Origin: Methanomicrobiales archaeon
GTDB taxonomy: Archaea > Halobacteriota > Methanomicrobia > Methanomicrobiales > JACTUA01
Length of the DNA: 5,325 nucleotides
Direction of reading: 5' to 3'
Assembly: GCA_028678885.1 (NCBI GenBank)
Contig: JAJRCP010000114.1
Location: forward strand, 1 to 5,325
The notes below the pieces were generated by a model. That model saw only the letters and a list, made by a program, of their open reading frames with translations, was not told the origin of the DNA and ran no database searches. Numbering within the stretch: position 1 is the first letter of the stretch; each line of letters begins with the position of its first letter. Of this stretch, positions 1-5,325 are shown in pieces. Made by a program: the position numbers and the translations under genes.

Positions 1-1076
1 AACTTGATGCACGGGCACTCACCTGCCTACTAGGAATTGCTCAGGCCTGGTACGATCAGATGACGGACGGAGATATTCCATCAATCCGCTTGCCTACCCG
101 GACAAAACTGAATATTGAATTTGACGAATCAAGTGAAGTCTGGAAATATGGTGGAAAAGAGAGTCTCCGGACCGCCAGCACAGAAAAGAGCGCCATTCAT
201 CTCCTGAAAATGGCATACGTGATCGGCTTCATCAAACAGCAGATACAGGAAGATCGATCCTCTACCCTAAGAGAGCTATACTATATTACCGAAGGATGGA
301 AGAAAGCGAAATTTGATTCTCAGGATGAGAGCAACTATCTTATTGAGGATCTTGAGATCCTCACCGATGTCCAGAGAGAGGCTTTCCGCCTGAGACCGGA
401 GGAAGATGGAGCAAGTATCTATGGGCCGATCCGGTTGAAGGAGAGTACCCGACGTGGCGATCGAACACTTCACTGTCAGGATGATGTGGGCGAAGCCGGA
501 TACCAGATCCCAAACAATATGGAAAATGTAGAGTTTCTAGATCACGATGCAAAATTTGTTATTGCTATCGAGACTGGAGGAATGTACGCTCGGCTCATCG
601 AAAACGGGTTTGATGGGGAACACCGGGCCATCCTTGTTCACCTGAAAGGACAACCTGCCCGATCCACCCGTCGACTCCTGCACATGATTAATGAGAGATT
701 CCATCTTCCTGTTGTTGTGTTCACCGATGGAGACCCTTGGTCGTACCGTATCTATGCAAGTGTGGCGTATGGTGCGATTAAGAGTGCCCATATGTCCGAG
801 CTGCTCGCCACACCCCAGGCGCAGTTTGTCGGAGTTCAGCCAAGCGATATCCGGGATTATAACCTTCCTTCCGATCATCTGACCCAGCAAGATATCGATG
901 CGCTGAACGCAGAGCTGACCGATCCGCGGTTCAATACCGAATACTGGAACCAGCAGATACGCCTGCAGCTGGATATGGGACTGAAGTCCGAACAGCAGGC
1001 TTTTGCTGCACGGGGGCTTGACTTCGTCACCCGGCGCTATCTCCCACGAAGGCTAAGTGAAATGGGGATAGTCTGA
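1..1076 (+). CDS. top6A: DNA topoisomerase VI subunit A (Top6A/Spo11 family), 5' end cut by the window
   Basis: Catalytic A subunit of topoisomerase VI, a type IIB enzyme that with Top6B (an ATPase) makes and passes transient double-strand breaks to relax and decatenate DNA. Numbering from the first in-frame ATG (position 60), the winged-helix/CAP part carries STLRELYY at 68-75. By analogy with Spo11 the second tyrosine (Y75, bases 282-284) should be the residue that bonds DNA. The Toprim domain follows, with FVIAIETGGMYARL around 166-179 (E171) and FTDGDPWSYR at 221-230 (D223 and D225 as metal ligands). The C-terminus is complete, ending SEMGIV. The frame stays open from position 3 to 60 and reads LDARALTCLLGIAQAWYDQ, which fits the family N-terminus, and no start codon occurs in it. 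The true start therefore lies left of the window, and the visible 338 codons from ATG are short of the roughly 360-370 usual. Top6B usually lies just upstream in archaea, but that is off-window. Confidence 0.96.
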   Translation, partial: LDARALTCLLGIAQAWYDQMTDGDIPSIRLPTRTKLNIEFDESSEVWKYGGKESLRTASTEKSAIHLLKMAYVIGFIKQQIQEDRSSTLRELYYITEGWKKAKFDSQDESNYLIEDLEILTDVQREAFRLRPEEDGASIYGPIRLKESTRRGDRTLHCQDDVGEAGYQIPNNMENVEFLDHDAKFVIAIETGGMYARLIENGFDGEHRAILVHLKGQPARSTRRLLHMINERFHLPVVVFTDGDPWSYRIYASVAYGAIKSAHMSELLATPQAQFVGVQPSDIRDYNLPSDHLTQQDIDALNAELTDPRFNTEYWNQQIRLQLDMGLKSEQQAFAARGLDFVTRRYLPRRLSEMGIV

Positions 1077-1091
1077 AATCAGATCAATTTT
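1072..1091 (+). terminator. possible weak terminator after top6A
   Basis: The inverted repeat TCTGA-AA-TCAGA (1072-1083) overlaps the top6A stop codon and is followed by TCAATTTTTAG with a run of five T (1086-1090). Archaeal termination relies mainly on U-rich RNA, so the short T run is the more relevant element. The two-base spacer makes a stable hairpin unlikely. It could be chance. Confidence 0.25.
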
Positions 1092-1094
1092 TAG

Positions 1095-1110
1095 AAATCA
1101 TTTAATCTCT
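1095..1110 (+). promoter_or_regulatory. possible TATA-box promoter for the flippase gene
   Basis: The sequence AAATCATTTAATCTCT contains a TATA-like core (CATTTAAT, 1099-1106). Its centre lies about 25 bases upstream of the ATG at 1127. That spacing matches archaeal TATA-to-start distance if the transcript is leaderless or nearly so. Consistent with this, no Shine-Dalgarno sequence precedes the ATG. The match is loose and the region AT-rich. Confidence 0.3.
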
Positions 1111-1126
1111 ACCCTCGCAATCTGTC

Positions 1127-2623
1127 ATGGTGAGTGTCCTCTCTGAATATATCTCCCGAATTATGTCTACAAGGGCGATAGAACGACATAGCTCAATATC
1201 ACTTGTCACCATGCTTATTGTAACCTTTGTTGGGTACTTGGCAACTTTTTATTTTGCTCATGCCCTGGGGCCGTCGATTCTGGGAGGGTACTTTCTGTTT
1301 CTTGCATATTACGGGATCTTCGATCTAGTGGGGGATGGTGGTTTTGGTGGTGCCGCTGTGAAGCGCATCAGTGAGGGAAGCGAAAAAGATGCATTTTTCT
1401 CTGCATTCCTGGCCCTGCGTATTATTCTTCTATCTGGCGCTGTAGTAGTTCTCTTTCTTGCCCAGCCCTATCTCGTGGACATCACCGGAGCCGGGCTTTT
1501 CGTCCCTTTAATTCTCGCGATCCTTACGGGATCCCTATATAGCGTGACATATGCAGGTGTCTATGGCCAGGGCAGGGTGGGGATCGCCAAGGCAGGCGAG
1601 CTCATTAGTTTCTTCGGAAGGAGTCTTATCCAAGTTATAGCGGTCTTTCTGGGTTACGGGCTAGGTGGACTCCTAGGAGGATTCATCGTGGGAATGATTA
1701 CCGGTGGGCTGTTGTACCTCCGGTTCACCAACCTTTTACTGGTCCGATTCTCTCGCAGGCACGTAAAGAGTCTTCTGATGTTCTCTTTCTGGATTTTTCT
1801 TACCGCGGGGGGAAACCTTATATTCAGTATCTCCGATGTCGTCTTGATCGGCTATTTTCTTACAAATGCGGACGTAGGGATTTATCGAACTACCCTTCAG
1901 CTGACATCAGTTGCAACCTTTACTACCATCGCCTTACAGACTGCCCTCTATCCCCAGCTCAGCAGATGGAGTGCCAGGGAGGAGATGTCCCTTATTCAAA
2001 TGAGCATCTCCCGTGCATTCACCTACTCCCTTTTCCTTGCGATCCCGGTTGCCACGGGCGGCTGGCTTCTTGGTGACAGGCTTCTGTACTACCTCTATGG
2101 GGATGCTTTCCGGGCTGGAGGCACTGCCCTGTATGTACTTCTTGCTATGCAGGTGGTGAATGTGTTCATGTACCTCCAGATAACGAGCCTTAATGCCCTT
2201 GACCATCCTCGGGATTCCTTTCGAGTGACCACAATATCCGCGGTCATGAACGTCATTCTAAATATCGGTTTGATTCCTGTTCTGGGAATTTTTGGGGCTG
2301 CGATCGCGACCACTCTTGCAATGGGGGTTAATGCATTCCTCTCATATCTCTTTCTTCGGCGCATTGTTCCTGTCCGGGTTGAACATAGATCGATACGGAA
2401 TATACTTATTGCATCCCTGATAATGGGATTGGCAGTGCTCCTTCTCCGCACCCTTATTTCTATCACAAGCATTGTGATCCTTGTTGGATTCGTCGCTATC
2501 GGAGCAGGAGTCTATTTCACCTCCCTCTTCAGCCTTGATTCTGAGATGTATCGGGAGATCCGGAATCTGGTACGTTCCTTTGGAGGGCCCTGGCCTCACT
2601 GGCTCGATCGATACTTTACTTGA
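1127..2623 (+). CDS. polysaccharide flippase / O-antigen translocase-like membrane protein (MOP superfamily, Wzx-like)
   Basis: Multi-pass membrane protein (498 aa) that probably flips lipid-linked oligosaccharides or another lipid-linked glycan across the cytoplasmic membrane, as Wzx/RfbX-type proteins do in surface-polysaccharide or N-glycan assembly. Family features seen in order are an N-terminal segment typical of the group (ALGPSILGGYF at 46-56, then a helix ending in the glycine-rich GDGGFGGAAVKR at 69-80), and about 12-14 hydrophobic segments between 24 and 470. LYGDAF at 323-328 leads into an ALYVLLAMQ helix, and the C-half hallmark NVILNIGLIPVLGIFGAA lies at 375-392. The short C-terminal tail ending WLDRYFT is probably cytosolic. 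The length is normal for the family. The start at 1127 has no Shine-Dalgarno; M13 (1163) is an alternative that would keep every membrane segment. No glycosyltransferase or other glycan gene lies beside it, so the substrate cannot be inferred. Fold assignment is firm, substrate unknown. Confidence 0.9.
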   Translation: MVSVLSEYISRIMSTRAIERHSSISLVTMLIVTFVGYLATFYFAHALGPSILGGYFLFLAYYGIFDLVGDGGFGGAAVKRISEGSEKDAFFSAFLALRIILLSGAVVVLFLAQPYLVDITGAGLFVPLILAILTGSLYSVTYAGVYGQGRVGIAKAGELISFFGRSLIQVIAVFLGYGLGGLLGGFIVGMITGGLLYLRFTNLLLVRFSRRHVKSLLMFSFWIFLTAGGNLIFSISDVVLIGYFLTNADVGIYRTTLQLTSVATFTTIALQTALYPQLSRWSAREEMSLIQMSISRAFTYSLFLAIPVATGGWLLGDRLLYYLYGDAFRAGGTALYVLLAMQVVNVFMYLQITSLNALDHPRDSFRVTTISAVMNVILNIGLIPVLGIFGAAIATTLAMGVNAFLSYLFLRRIVPVRVEHRSIRNILIASLIMGLAVLLLRTLISITSIVILVGFVAIGAGVYFTSLFSLDSEMYREIRNLVRSFGGPWPHWLDRYFT

Positions 2624-2646
2624 AAAATGGGAGACAATTTTTTCTT
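2622..2646 (+). terminator. probable U-rich terminator after the flippase gene
   Basis: Directly at the flippase stop codon, GAAAAA (2622-2627) faces TTTTTC (2639-2644) across an 11-base spacer, and the right arm lies in ATTTTTTCTT with a run of six T (2638-2643). The T run alone fits archaeal oligo-U termination. The A:U stem would be weak. Position and composition support it; RNA ends would settle it. Confidence 0.5.
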
Positions 2647-2925
2647 GAAACGGTATCATTGTTCAATTGAAGATATTTGCAGATATGTTATCGATTGAGA
2701 ACTTACCCGTACGGATACATGATTGCATACAAATGAAAGGTAACTATTCACATCAGATAGAAGAAAGTTAAGTACTCTTGAAATGAGGAGAGAATAGAGA
2801 GAATTTACCCTTTCGACATCAAATTCATCTAATTCGGAGAGAGATTAAGAGACCGTGTTAAATAACATAGAAAATCCGTTATTAGAATGGTCGACAATGA
2901 ACCATCAGTGTTTGTAGTGGCTTGG
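2624..2925. other. gene-free AT-rich region between converging genes
   Basis: About 300 bases lie between the flippase stop (+ strand) and the stop of the DUF5814-like gene (- strand). No reading frame here looks coding; frames are short and broken, for example 12 codons from ATG 2733. Visible small structures are perfect palindromes TTCAATTGAA (2662-2671) and CCGTACGG (2707-2714), a repeated AGATAT (2671-2676 and 2681-2686), and purine-rich GGAGAGA tracts at 2788-2794 and 2836-2842. None matches a tRNA or a convincing C/D-box RNA. As a convergent spacer it needs only terminators, and its length is more than they require. It may hold decayed sequence or an unrecognised small RNA. Confidence 0.6.
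2861..2883 (-). terminator. possible AT-rich hairpin terminator of the DUF operon
   Basis: AATAAC (2861-2866) and GTTATT (2878-2883) form a six-base inverted repeat around an 11-base loop that reads GGATTTTCTAT on the - strand. It lies about 45 bases downstream of the - strand stop at 2926. A second inverted repeat, ATGGT/ACCAT, lies nearer at 2887-2905. Both are weak and neither has a long T run, so this is a tentative call. Confidence 0.22.
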
Positions 2926-3378
2926 TCACCGGACAATTTCGCGGATATGCTTCTCCGTCTTTTGACTCAACGCTTTCTCCCCCTGAAGACGGGAAATATC
3001 TTCAATGGCTTCAAGCATATGGACCGTGTCTTCCAGGAAACTCAGAATATCGGCAGGGTAAAGATCTATACTGTATTCGTCCAGTAGGAAGGCACTGATT
3101 TCATGATGGTCAAGGCCATCTTCCCGTAGCTCGATTACTTTCGTAACAAATTTTTTCTCCGGGCATCCACATAGGGGGCGTTCTCGGCATTCACAGCGCA
3201 GAAAATCATGCAGGAACTGTAATATTTGGTTTCGCAGCGTTGCATCCAGATAATTAAAATTGACCTGCGAGGTTATTGCTTCAAGGAAGGCCGGATGGAA
3301 GGCAGAATCCGGAATACGGAACCCTGCGGCCTTCTCAATCTTTCGAGCTCCTCGAAATTTCGCTTTCGCCGCGATCAC
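2926..3378 (-). CDS. DUF5814-like archaeal protein with CxC-x5-CxC motif
   Basis: Small protein (150 aa) of unknown function that resembles, from memory, the archaeal DUF5814 family also seen in haloarchaea. The basic N-terminus (KAKFRGARKIEK, 5-16) leads to a helical part, then FLRCECRERPLCGCPEKKF (59-77), where C62, C64, C70 and C72 form a CxC-x5-CxC pair likely to bind a metal, most simply zinc. After it come a helical ELREDGLDHHEISAFL (83-98), the conserved-looking LYPADILSFLEDTVHMLEA (106-124) and a charged tail. The start is GTG: no ATG precedes it in frame before a stop at 3400-3402, and the first internal Met is residue 121. The GTG overlaps the upstream gene's stop (GTGA, 3375-3378), which suggests translational coupling. 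No signal peptide or membrane segment is seen, so it should be cytosolic. Family name moderately sure, function unknown. Confidence 0.8.
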   Translation of the reverse strand: MIAAKAKFRGARKIEKAAGFRIPDSAFHPAFLEAITSQVNFNYLDATLRNQILQFLHDFLRCECRERPLCGCPEKKFVTKVIELREDGLDHHEISAFLLDEYSIDLYPADILSFLEDTVHMLEAIEDISRLQGEKALSQKTEKHIREIVR

Positions 3379-4016
3379 TCGTCTTCGCCGGCCTGTTCGT
3401 CAAAATCTTCGAGAGAGTCCATCGCCTCATTCATCCGCTCGCATTCGATAAGCCATTCGTCAAAGAGGGTGGGCTGTTCGAGGTCATCTTTCAGATATTT
3501 CCGACAGCAGCTTGCCCCATCAATGACACTCGCCCCAATCTGGGCAGCAACATCCAGTGCCCGTTCCATATCATCCTGTTCAAGAGCACGGCCATTTTTC
3601 ACCAAGGTCTTGATATCTTTCTCATAGGATCCATCCAGATATTTCCTACATGCAGCAAAAAGTACCGCTTTGGGGAGCTGAAGAAGCTCGATTACATCCT
3701 CGAGATCCGGGGGGAGATTGGACATTACTATCCTCTCTACTTCTTCTAGTTTCCGTGTGGCTTCCTCTTTATCAAACCGGTTGTTCTGATAGAGCCGGAT
3801 GATCTTGAGGACAGAAACAGTGATGTCCTCAGAAAAACTGTCCAGCATCCGGAATCCCTCTGGCATTTCCTCACTTCTAGGATCAACCTCAAAACTCGAT
3901 TCCCGAAGCGTTTTCAACCAGTTATCCCACCGCTCTTGATTATAAAAAATGTAGAATAACCTAAGCGGTTCGGACGAGGGTGTCGATTTTCCTCCTTTCC
4001 GTGCCATTTCATACAT
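3375..4016 (-). CDS. DUF2150-like archaeal conserved protein
   Basis: Predicted soluble, mostly helical, acidic protein (213 aa) of unknown function. It resembles the archaeal DUF2150 family from memory, chiefly by FYIFYNQERWDNWLKTL (21-37) near the N-terminus. Later parts include a charged helix FDKEEATRKLEEVERIV (81-97), a LPPDLEDVIELLQLPKAVLF segment (101-120), Cys123 in AACRKYLDG, adjacent C170/C171 in GASCCRKYL, and an acidic tail (EDFDEQAGEDE). The cysteines are too scattered to claim a metal site. Start choice is open. ATG 4016 has the purine-rich AGAAGGAA (- strand of 4018-4025) only about two bases away, whereas ATG 4007 (Met4) has the same element about 11 bases away, closer to normal spacing. 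It is the promoter-proximal gene of a two-gene operon with the DUF5814-like gene, and it diverges from the radical SAM gene. Confidence 0.8.
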   Translation of the reverse strand: MYEMARKGGKSTPSSEPLRLFYIFYNQERWDNWLKTLRESSFEVDPRSEEMPEGFRMLDSFSEDITVSVLKIIRLYQNNRFDKEEATRKLEEVERIVMSNLPPDLEDVIELLQLPKAVLFAACRKYLDGSYEKDIKTLVKNGRALEQDDMERALDVAAQIGASVIDGASCCRKYLKDDLEQPTLFDEWLIECERMNEAMDSLEDFDEQAGEDE

Positions 4017-4042
4017 GTTCCTTCTGGTGTATTAAAGAGGTT

Positions 4043-4051
4043 TCTTTATGA
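4043..4051 (-). promoter_or_regulatory. possible TATA element for the - strand DUF operon
   Basis: Read on the - strand this is TCATAAAGA, an imperfect TATA-like element about 25-30 bases upstream of the ATG at 4016. Transcription from it would begin close to that ATG and leave little or no leader. If so, the Shine-Dalgarno-like AGAAGGAA at 4018-4025 may be only partly transcribed. The match is weak. Confidence 0.2.
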
Positions 4052-4056
4052 TTCGA

Positions 4057-4068
4057 GGTAAATACAAA
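4057..4068 (+). promoter_or_regulatory. possible TATA box for the radical SAM gene
   Basis: GGTAAATACAAA contains a TATA-like core (TAAATACA, 4059-4066). Its predicted start of transcription, about 25 bases further on, would fall near 4088-4092 and give a leader of about 80 bases to ATG 4174 or about 28 bases to ATG 4119. It shares the 4017-4173 divergent region with the promoter of the opposing operon. The following stretch (4081-4100) is purine-rich (CACAGAGAAGAGAGAG). Confidence 0.35.
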
Positions 4069-4118
4069 ATGTAGATTTTCCACAGAGAAGAGAGAGATAT
4101 ACAGAATAGGAACATTCC

Positions 4119-4187
4119 ATGTCAGGTAATATCAAGCGATTTGGCGACTGGGAGACGGTGGTTTCGGTCTGGTATGAATACCGATGA
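4119..4187 (+). CDS. possible 22-codon leader ORF overlapping the radical SAM start
   Basis: A short ORF begins MSGNIKRF and ends VSVWYEYR before TGA at 4185-4187. Its ATG has the best ribosome-binding site in this region: AGGA at 4108-4111, seven bases upstream. It overlaps the proposed start of the radical SAM gene (4174) by 14 bases in another frame, which would allow coupled translation. No repeated amino acid or attenuator-like structure marks it as a classical leader peptide, and an ORF this short can occur by chance. Confidence 0.22.
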   Translation: MSGNIKRFGDWETVVSVWYEYR

Positions 4188-5112
4188 ATGTGAGGTGGGA
4201 TACCCGACCCTTCATGAAAATGGAGAGTTATTGCGGCGGGCAAAGATTGCATGGGAGATCATGCACGATTGTGTACTCTGCCCCCAAGAGTGTCATGTGA
4301 ACAGAAGGGCAGGTCAGCGTGGTTTTTGTCGGAGCGGAGATCATCCAATCATTTCCAGCTACGGACCTCATTATGGGGAGGAGGAACCCTTGGTGGGAAG
4401 AAGAGGATCAGGTACGATTTTTTTTACGAACTGTAATATGCGCTGCATCTTTTGCCAGAACTACGAAATAAGCCAGTGCAGTGTTGGATATGAAATTTCC
4501 TGTGCAGACCTTGCTAAAATCATGCTCCGGCTTCAAAAAGGTGGTTGCCACAATATCAACTTCGTGTCGCCATCCCATTTTGTATCCCCGATCATCCGAG
4601 CGATTGATATCGCTGCATCGAAGGGTTTGAGGATCCCTCTTGTATACAATAGCGGGGGGTATGACTCCGTGGAAACCATAACGTTCCTCCAAGGGATTTT
4701 CGATATTTACATGCCTGATGCCAAATATGGCCGCAATGAGGCAGCATGGGAACTGTCTCATGCAAGGAATTACGTTGAATATAACCATGCTGTCCTGAAA
4801 GAGATGCACCGCCAGGTTGGAGATCTCCTGATCAGGGATGGACTTGCGGTCCGGGGGATGATCATCCGGCATCTAGTGCTTCCCCATCATCTTGCAGACA
4901 GTGAAAGGGTCTTTCAATTCATTGCTGAAGAAATATCGAAAGATGCGTATGTGAACATCATGGCCCAGTATCATTACAATAGGTTGATACAATACGATAA
5001 AAATGAAGAGACCCCTCTCCTGAAATTGATCCAGCGACCGATCACCACAGAAGAATATGTTTATGCGATCCGGTGCGCCCGGGAGGTTGGTCTCCACCGT
5101 GGTTTTGATTAA
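4174..5112 (+). CDS. radical SAM protein of the PflX / COG1313 type
   Basis: Probable radical S-adenosylmethionine enzyme (312 aa) resembling pyruvate-formate-lyase activating enzymes; its true substrate is unknown. Numbered from ATG 4174, the N-terminus has four cysteines, C33, C36, C40 and C52 (CVLCPQEC then GFC), a CxxC-x3-C-x11-C pattern typical of COG1313. ISSYGPHYGEEEPLVGRRGS (60-79) follows. The radical SAM cluster site CNMRCIFC has C87, C91 and C94 (CxxxCxxC), which bind the 4Fe-4S cluster and SAM. Family landmarks follow: HNINFVSPSHF (126-136), LVYNSGGYDS (156-165), DIYMPDAKYG (177-186), VRGMIIRHLVLP (226-237) and VNIMAQYHY (260-268). The C-terminus looks complete. An alternative in-frame TTG at 4141 would add 11 residues, but ATG 4174 fits the family N-terminus (YPTLHENGEL) better. 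A partial GGTGGT at 4157-4162 is the only nearby ribosome site. No glycyl-radical enzyme is beside it. Confidence 0.9.
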   Translation: MNTDECEVGYPTLHENGELLRRAKIAWEIMHDCVLCPQECHVNRRAGQRGFCRSGDHPIISSYGPHYGEEEPLVGRRGSGTIFFTNCNMRCIFCQNYEISQCSVGYEISCADLAKIMLRLQKGGCHNINFVSPSHFVSPIIRAIDIAASKGLRIPLVYNSGGYDSVETITFLQGIFDIYMPDAKYGRNEAAWELSHARNYVEYNHAVLKEMHRQVGDLLIRDGLAVRGMIIRHLVLPHHLADSERVFQFIAEEISKDAYVNIMAQYHYNRLIQYDKNEETPLLKLIQRPITTEEYVYAIRCAREVGLHRGFD

Positions 5113-5325
5113 CATACAGAAGGCCAATACCGGCACTCTGCTGTTAGGATGATAATTATAAGGGACCACATCACTGCAGGGCATGGACTGGGTAATTGTG
5201 TACTCAGGGGGGATTCCTAGAAAAAACCCGTATTTCCTTTCCTGCATTTCAATGTGCGAGAGATGCTGGATTACATCGGAATTTCCGTGATACCTGAACT
5301 TACCCCTATAGGTAATGTTTTCGGT
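5113..5325. other. right-edge stretch without a recognised gene
   Basis: No gene can be assigned with confidence. Three frames compete. A + strand frame from ATG 5183 runs 35 codons (MDWVIVYSGG...) to TGA 5288-5290. A + strand frame from ATG 5263 (MLDYIGISVIPELTP...) stays open to the window end. A - strand frame is open from the right edge leftwards across the whole stretch and on into the radical SAM gene to 4873; its part outside that gene includes KYGFFLGIPPEYTITQS. I recognise no family in any of them. The next gene probably starts or ends here, but direction cannot be settled from this window. Confidence 0.45.
5151..5162 (+). promoter_or_regulatory. possible TATA box near the right edge
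   Basis: GATAATTATAAG contains TAATTATAA (5153-5161), one of the better TATA-like elements in the window. Its centre lies about 26 bases upstream of ATG 5183, the spacing expected for a leaderless archaeal transcript. It could instead serve the frame opening at ATG 5263 with a leader of about 80 bases. The downstream frame is not a recognised gene, which lowers confidence. Confidence 0.3.

Noticed and set aside
537..890. - strand ORF of 117 codons within top6A
   Set aside because: Antisense to the conserved Toprim domain of top6A, so a shadow.
1934..2659. - strand ORFs of 90-125 codons across the flippase
   Set aside because: Antisense shadows of a gene with unmistakable membrane-protein pattern. 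They have no family resemblance.
2750..2835. Possible C/D-box guide RNA on the - strand (TAGATGA and CTGA elements)
   Set aside because: The C-box match is imperfect, the spacing of about 80 bases is long for archaeal guides, and no clear internal C'/D' pair is seen.
2887..3087. + strand ORF of 66 codons starting MVDNEPSV
   Set aside because: Most of it is antisense to the DUF5814-like gene, whose frame shows clear domain-like features and operon linkage. No ribosome site is seen.
3226..3749. Overlapping + strand ORFs of 63-157 codons
   Set aside because: They are antisense to the two DUF genes and rich in Ser, Arg and Phe, as expected for reverse-strand shadows of helical acidic proteins.
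4408..4872. - strand ORF of 154 codons within the radical SAM gene
   Set aside because: Antisense to the radical SAM core. The + strand frame holds the catalytic motif.
1..5325. tRNA, rRNA, CRISPR array or insertion sequence
   Set aside because: No regularly spaced repeats, transposase motifs, terminal inverted repeats or tRNA-like folds were found on reading both strands.

Overview
The window looks like chromosome from a methanogenic archaeon, most likely of the order Methanomicrobiales. The main support is a DNA topoisomerase VI A subunit, an enzyme found mainly in archaea, whose sequence resembles my recollection of Methanomicrobiales versions. Two further proteins look like members of archaea-restricted families (DUF2150 and DUF5814), and base composition is moderate, which argues against haloarchaea. 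All family assignments come from reading translated sequence and from memory. No database search was run, and genus cannot be named.

Layout: the left edge cuts into top6A on the + strand, which reads to 1076. A 50-base gap with a possible terminator and TATA-like element leads to a complete + strand MOP-superfamily polysaccharide flippase (1127-2623). Next comes an AT-rich, gene-free stretch of about 300 bases (2624-2925) where the flippase converges on two - strand genes. These are a DUF5814-like protein with a CxC/CxC cysteine motif (2926-3378) and, upstream of it, a DUF2150-like protein (3375-4016). They overlap by four bases (GTGA), so they are very probably one operon. A divergent promoter region (4017-4173) separates this operon from a + strand radical SAM protein of the PflX/COG1313 type (best start 4174, end 5112). 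The last 213 bases hold no gene I can name, only a TATA-like element and competing short or edge-truncated reading frames.

How the genes work together: I see no single pathway joining all five. Top6A is the DNA-cleaving half of topoisomerase VI. The flippase would move lipid-linked glycans across the membrane, but no glycosyltransferase lies beside it here. The two DUF proteins form the only clear operon and are the best lead for an undescribed archaeal function. The radical SAM protein is an orphan activase-like enzyme with no visible glycyl-radical partner. I found no rRNA, tRNA, CRISPR array, insertion sequence or prophage.
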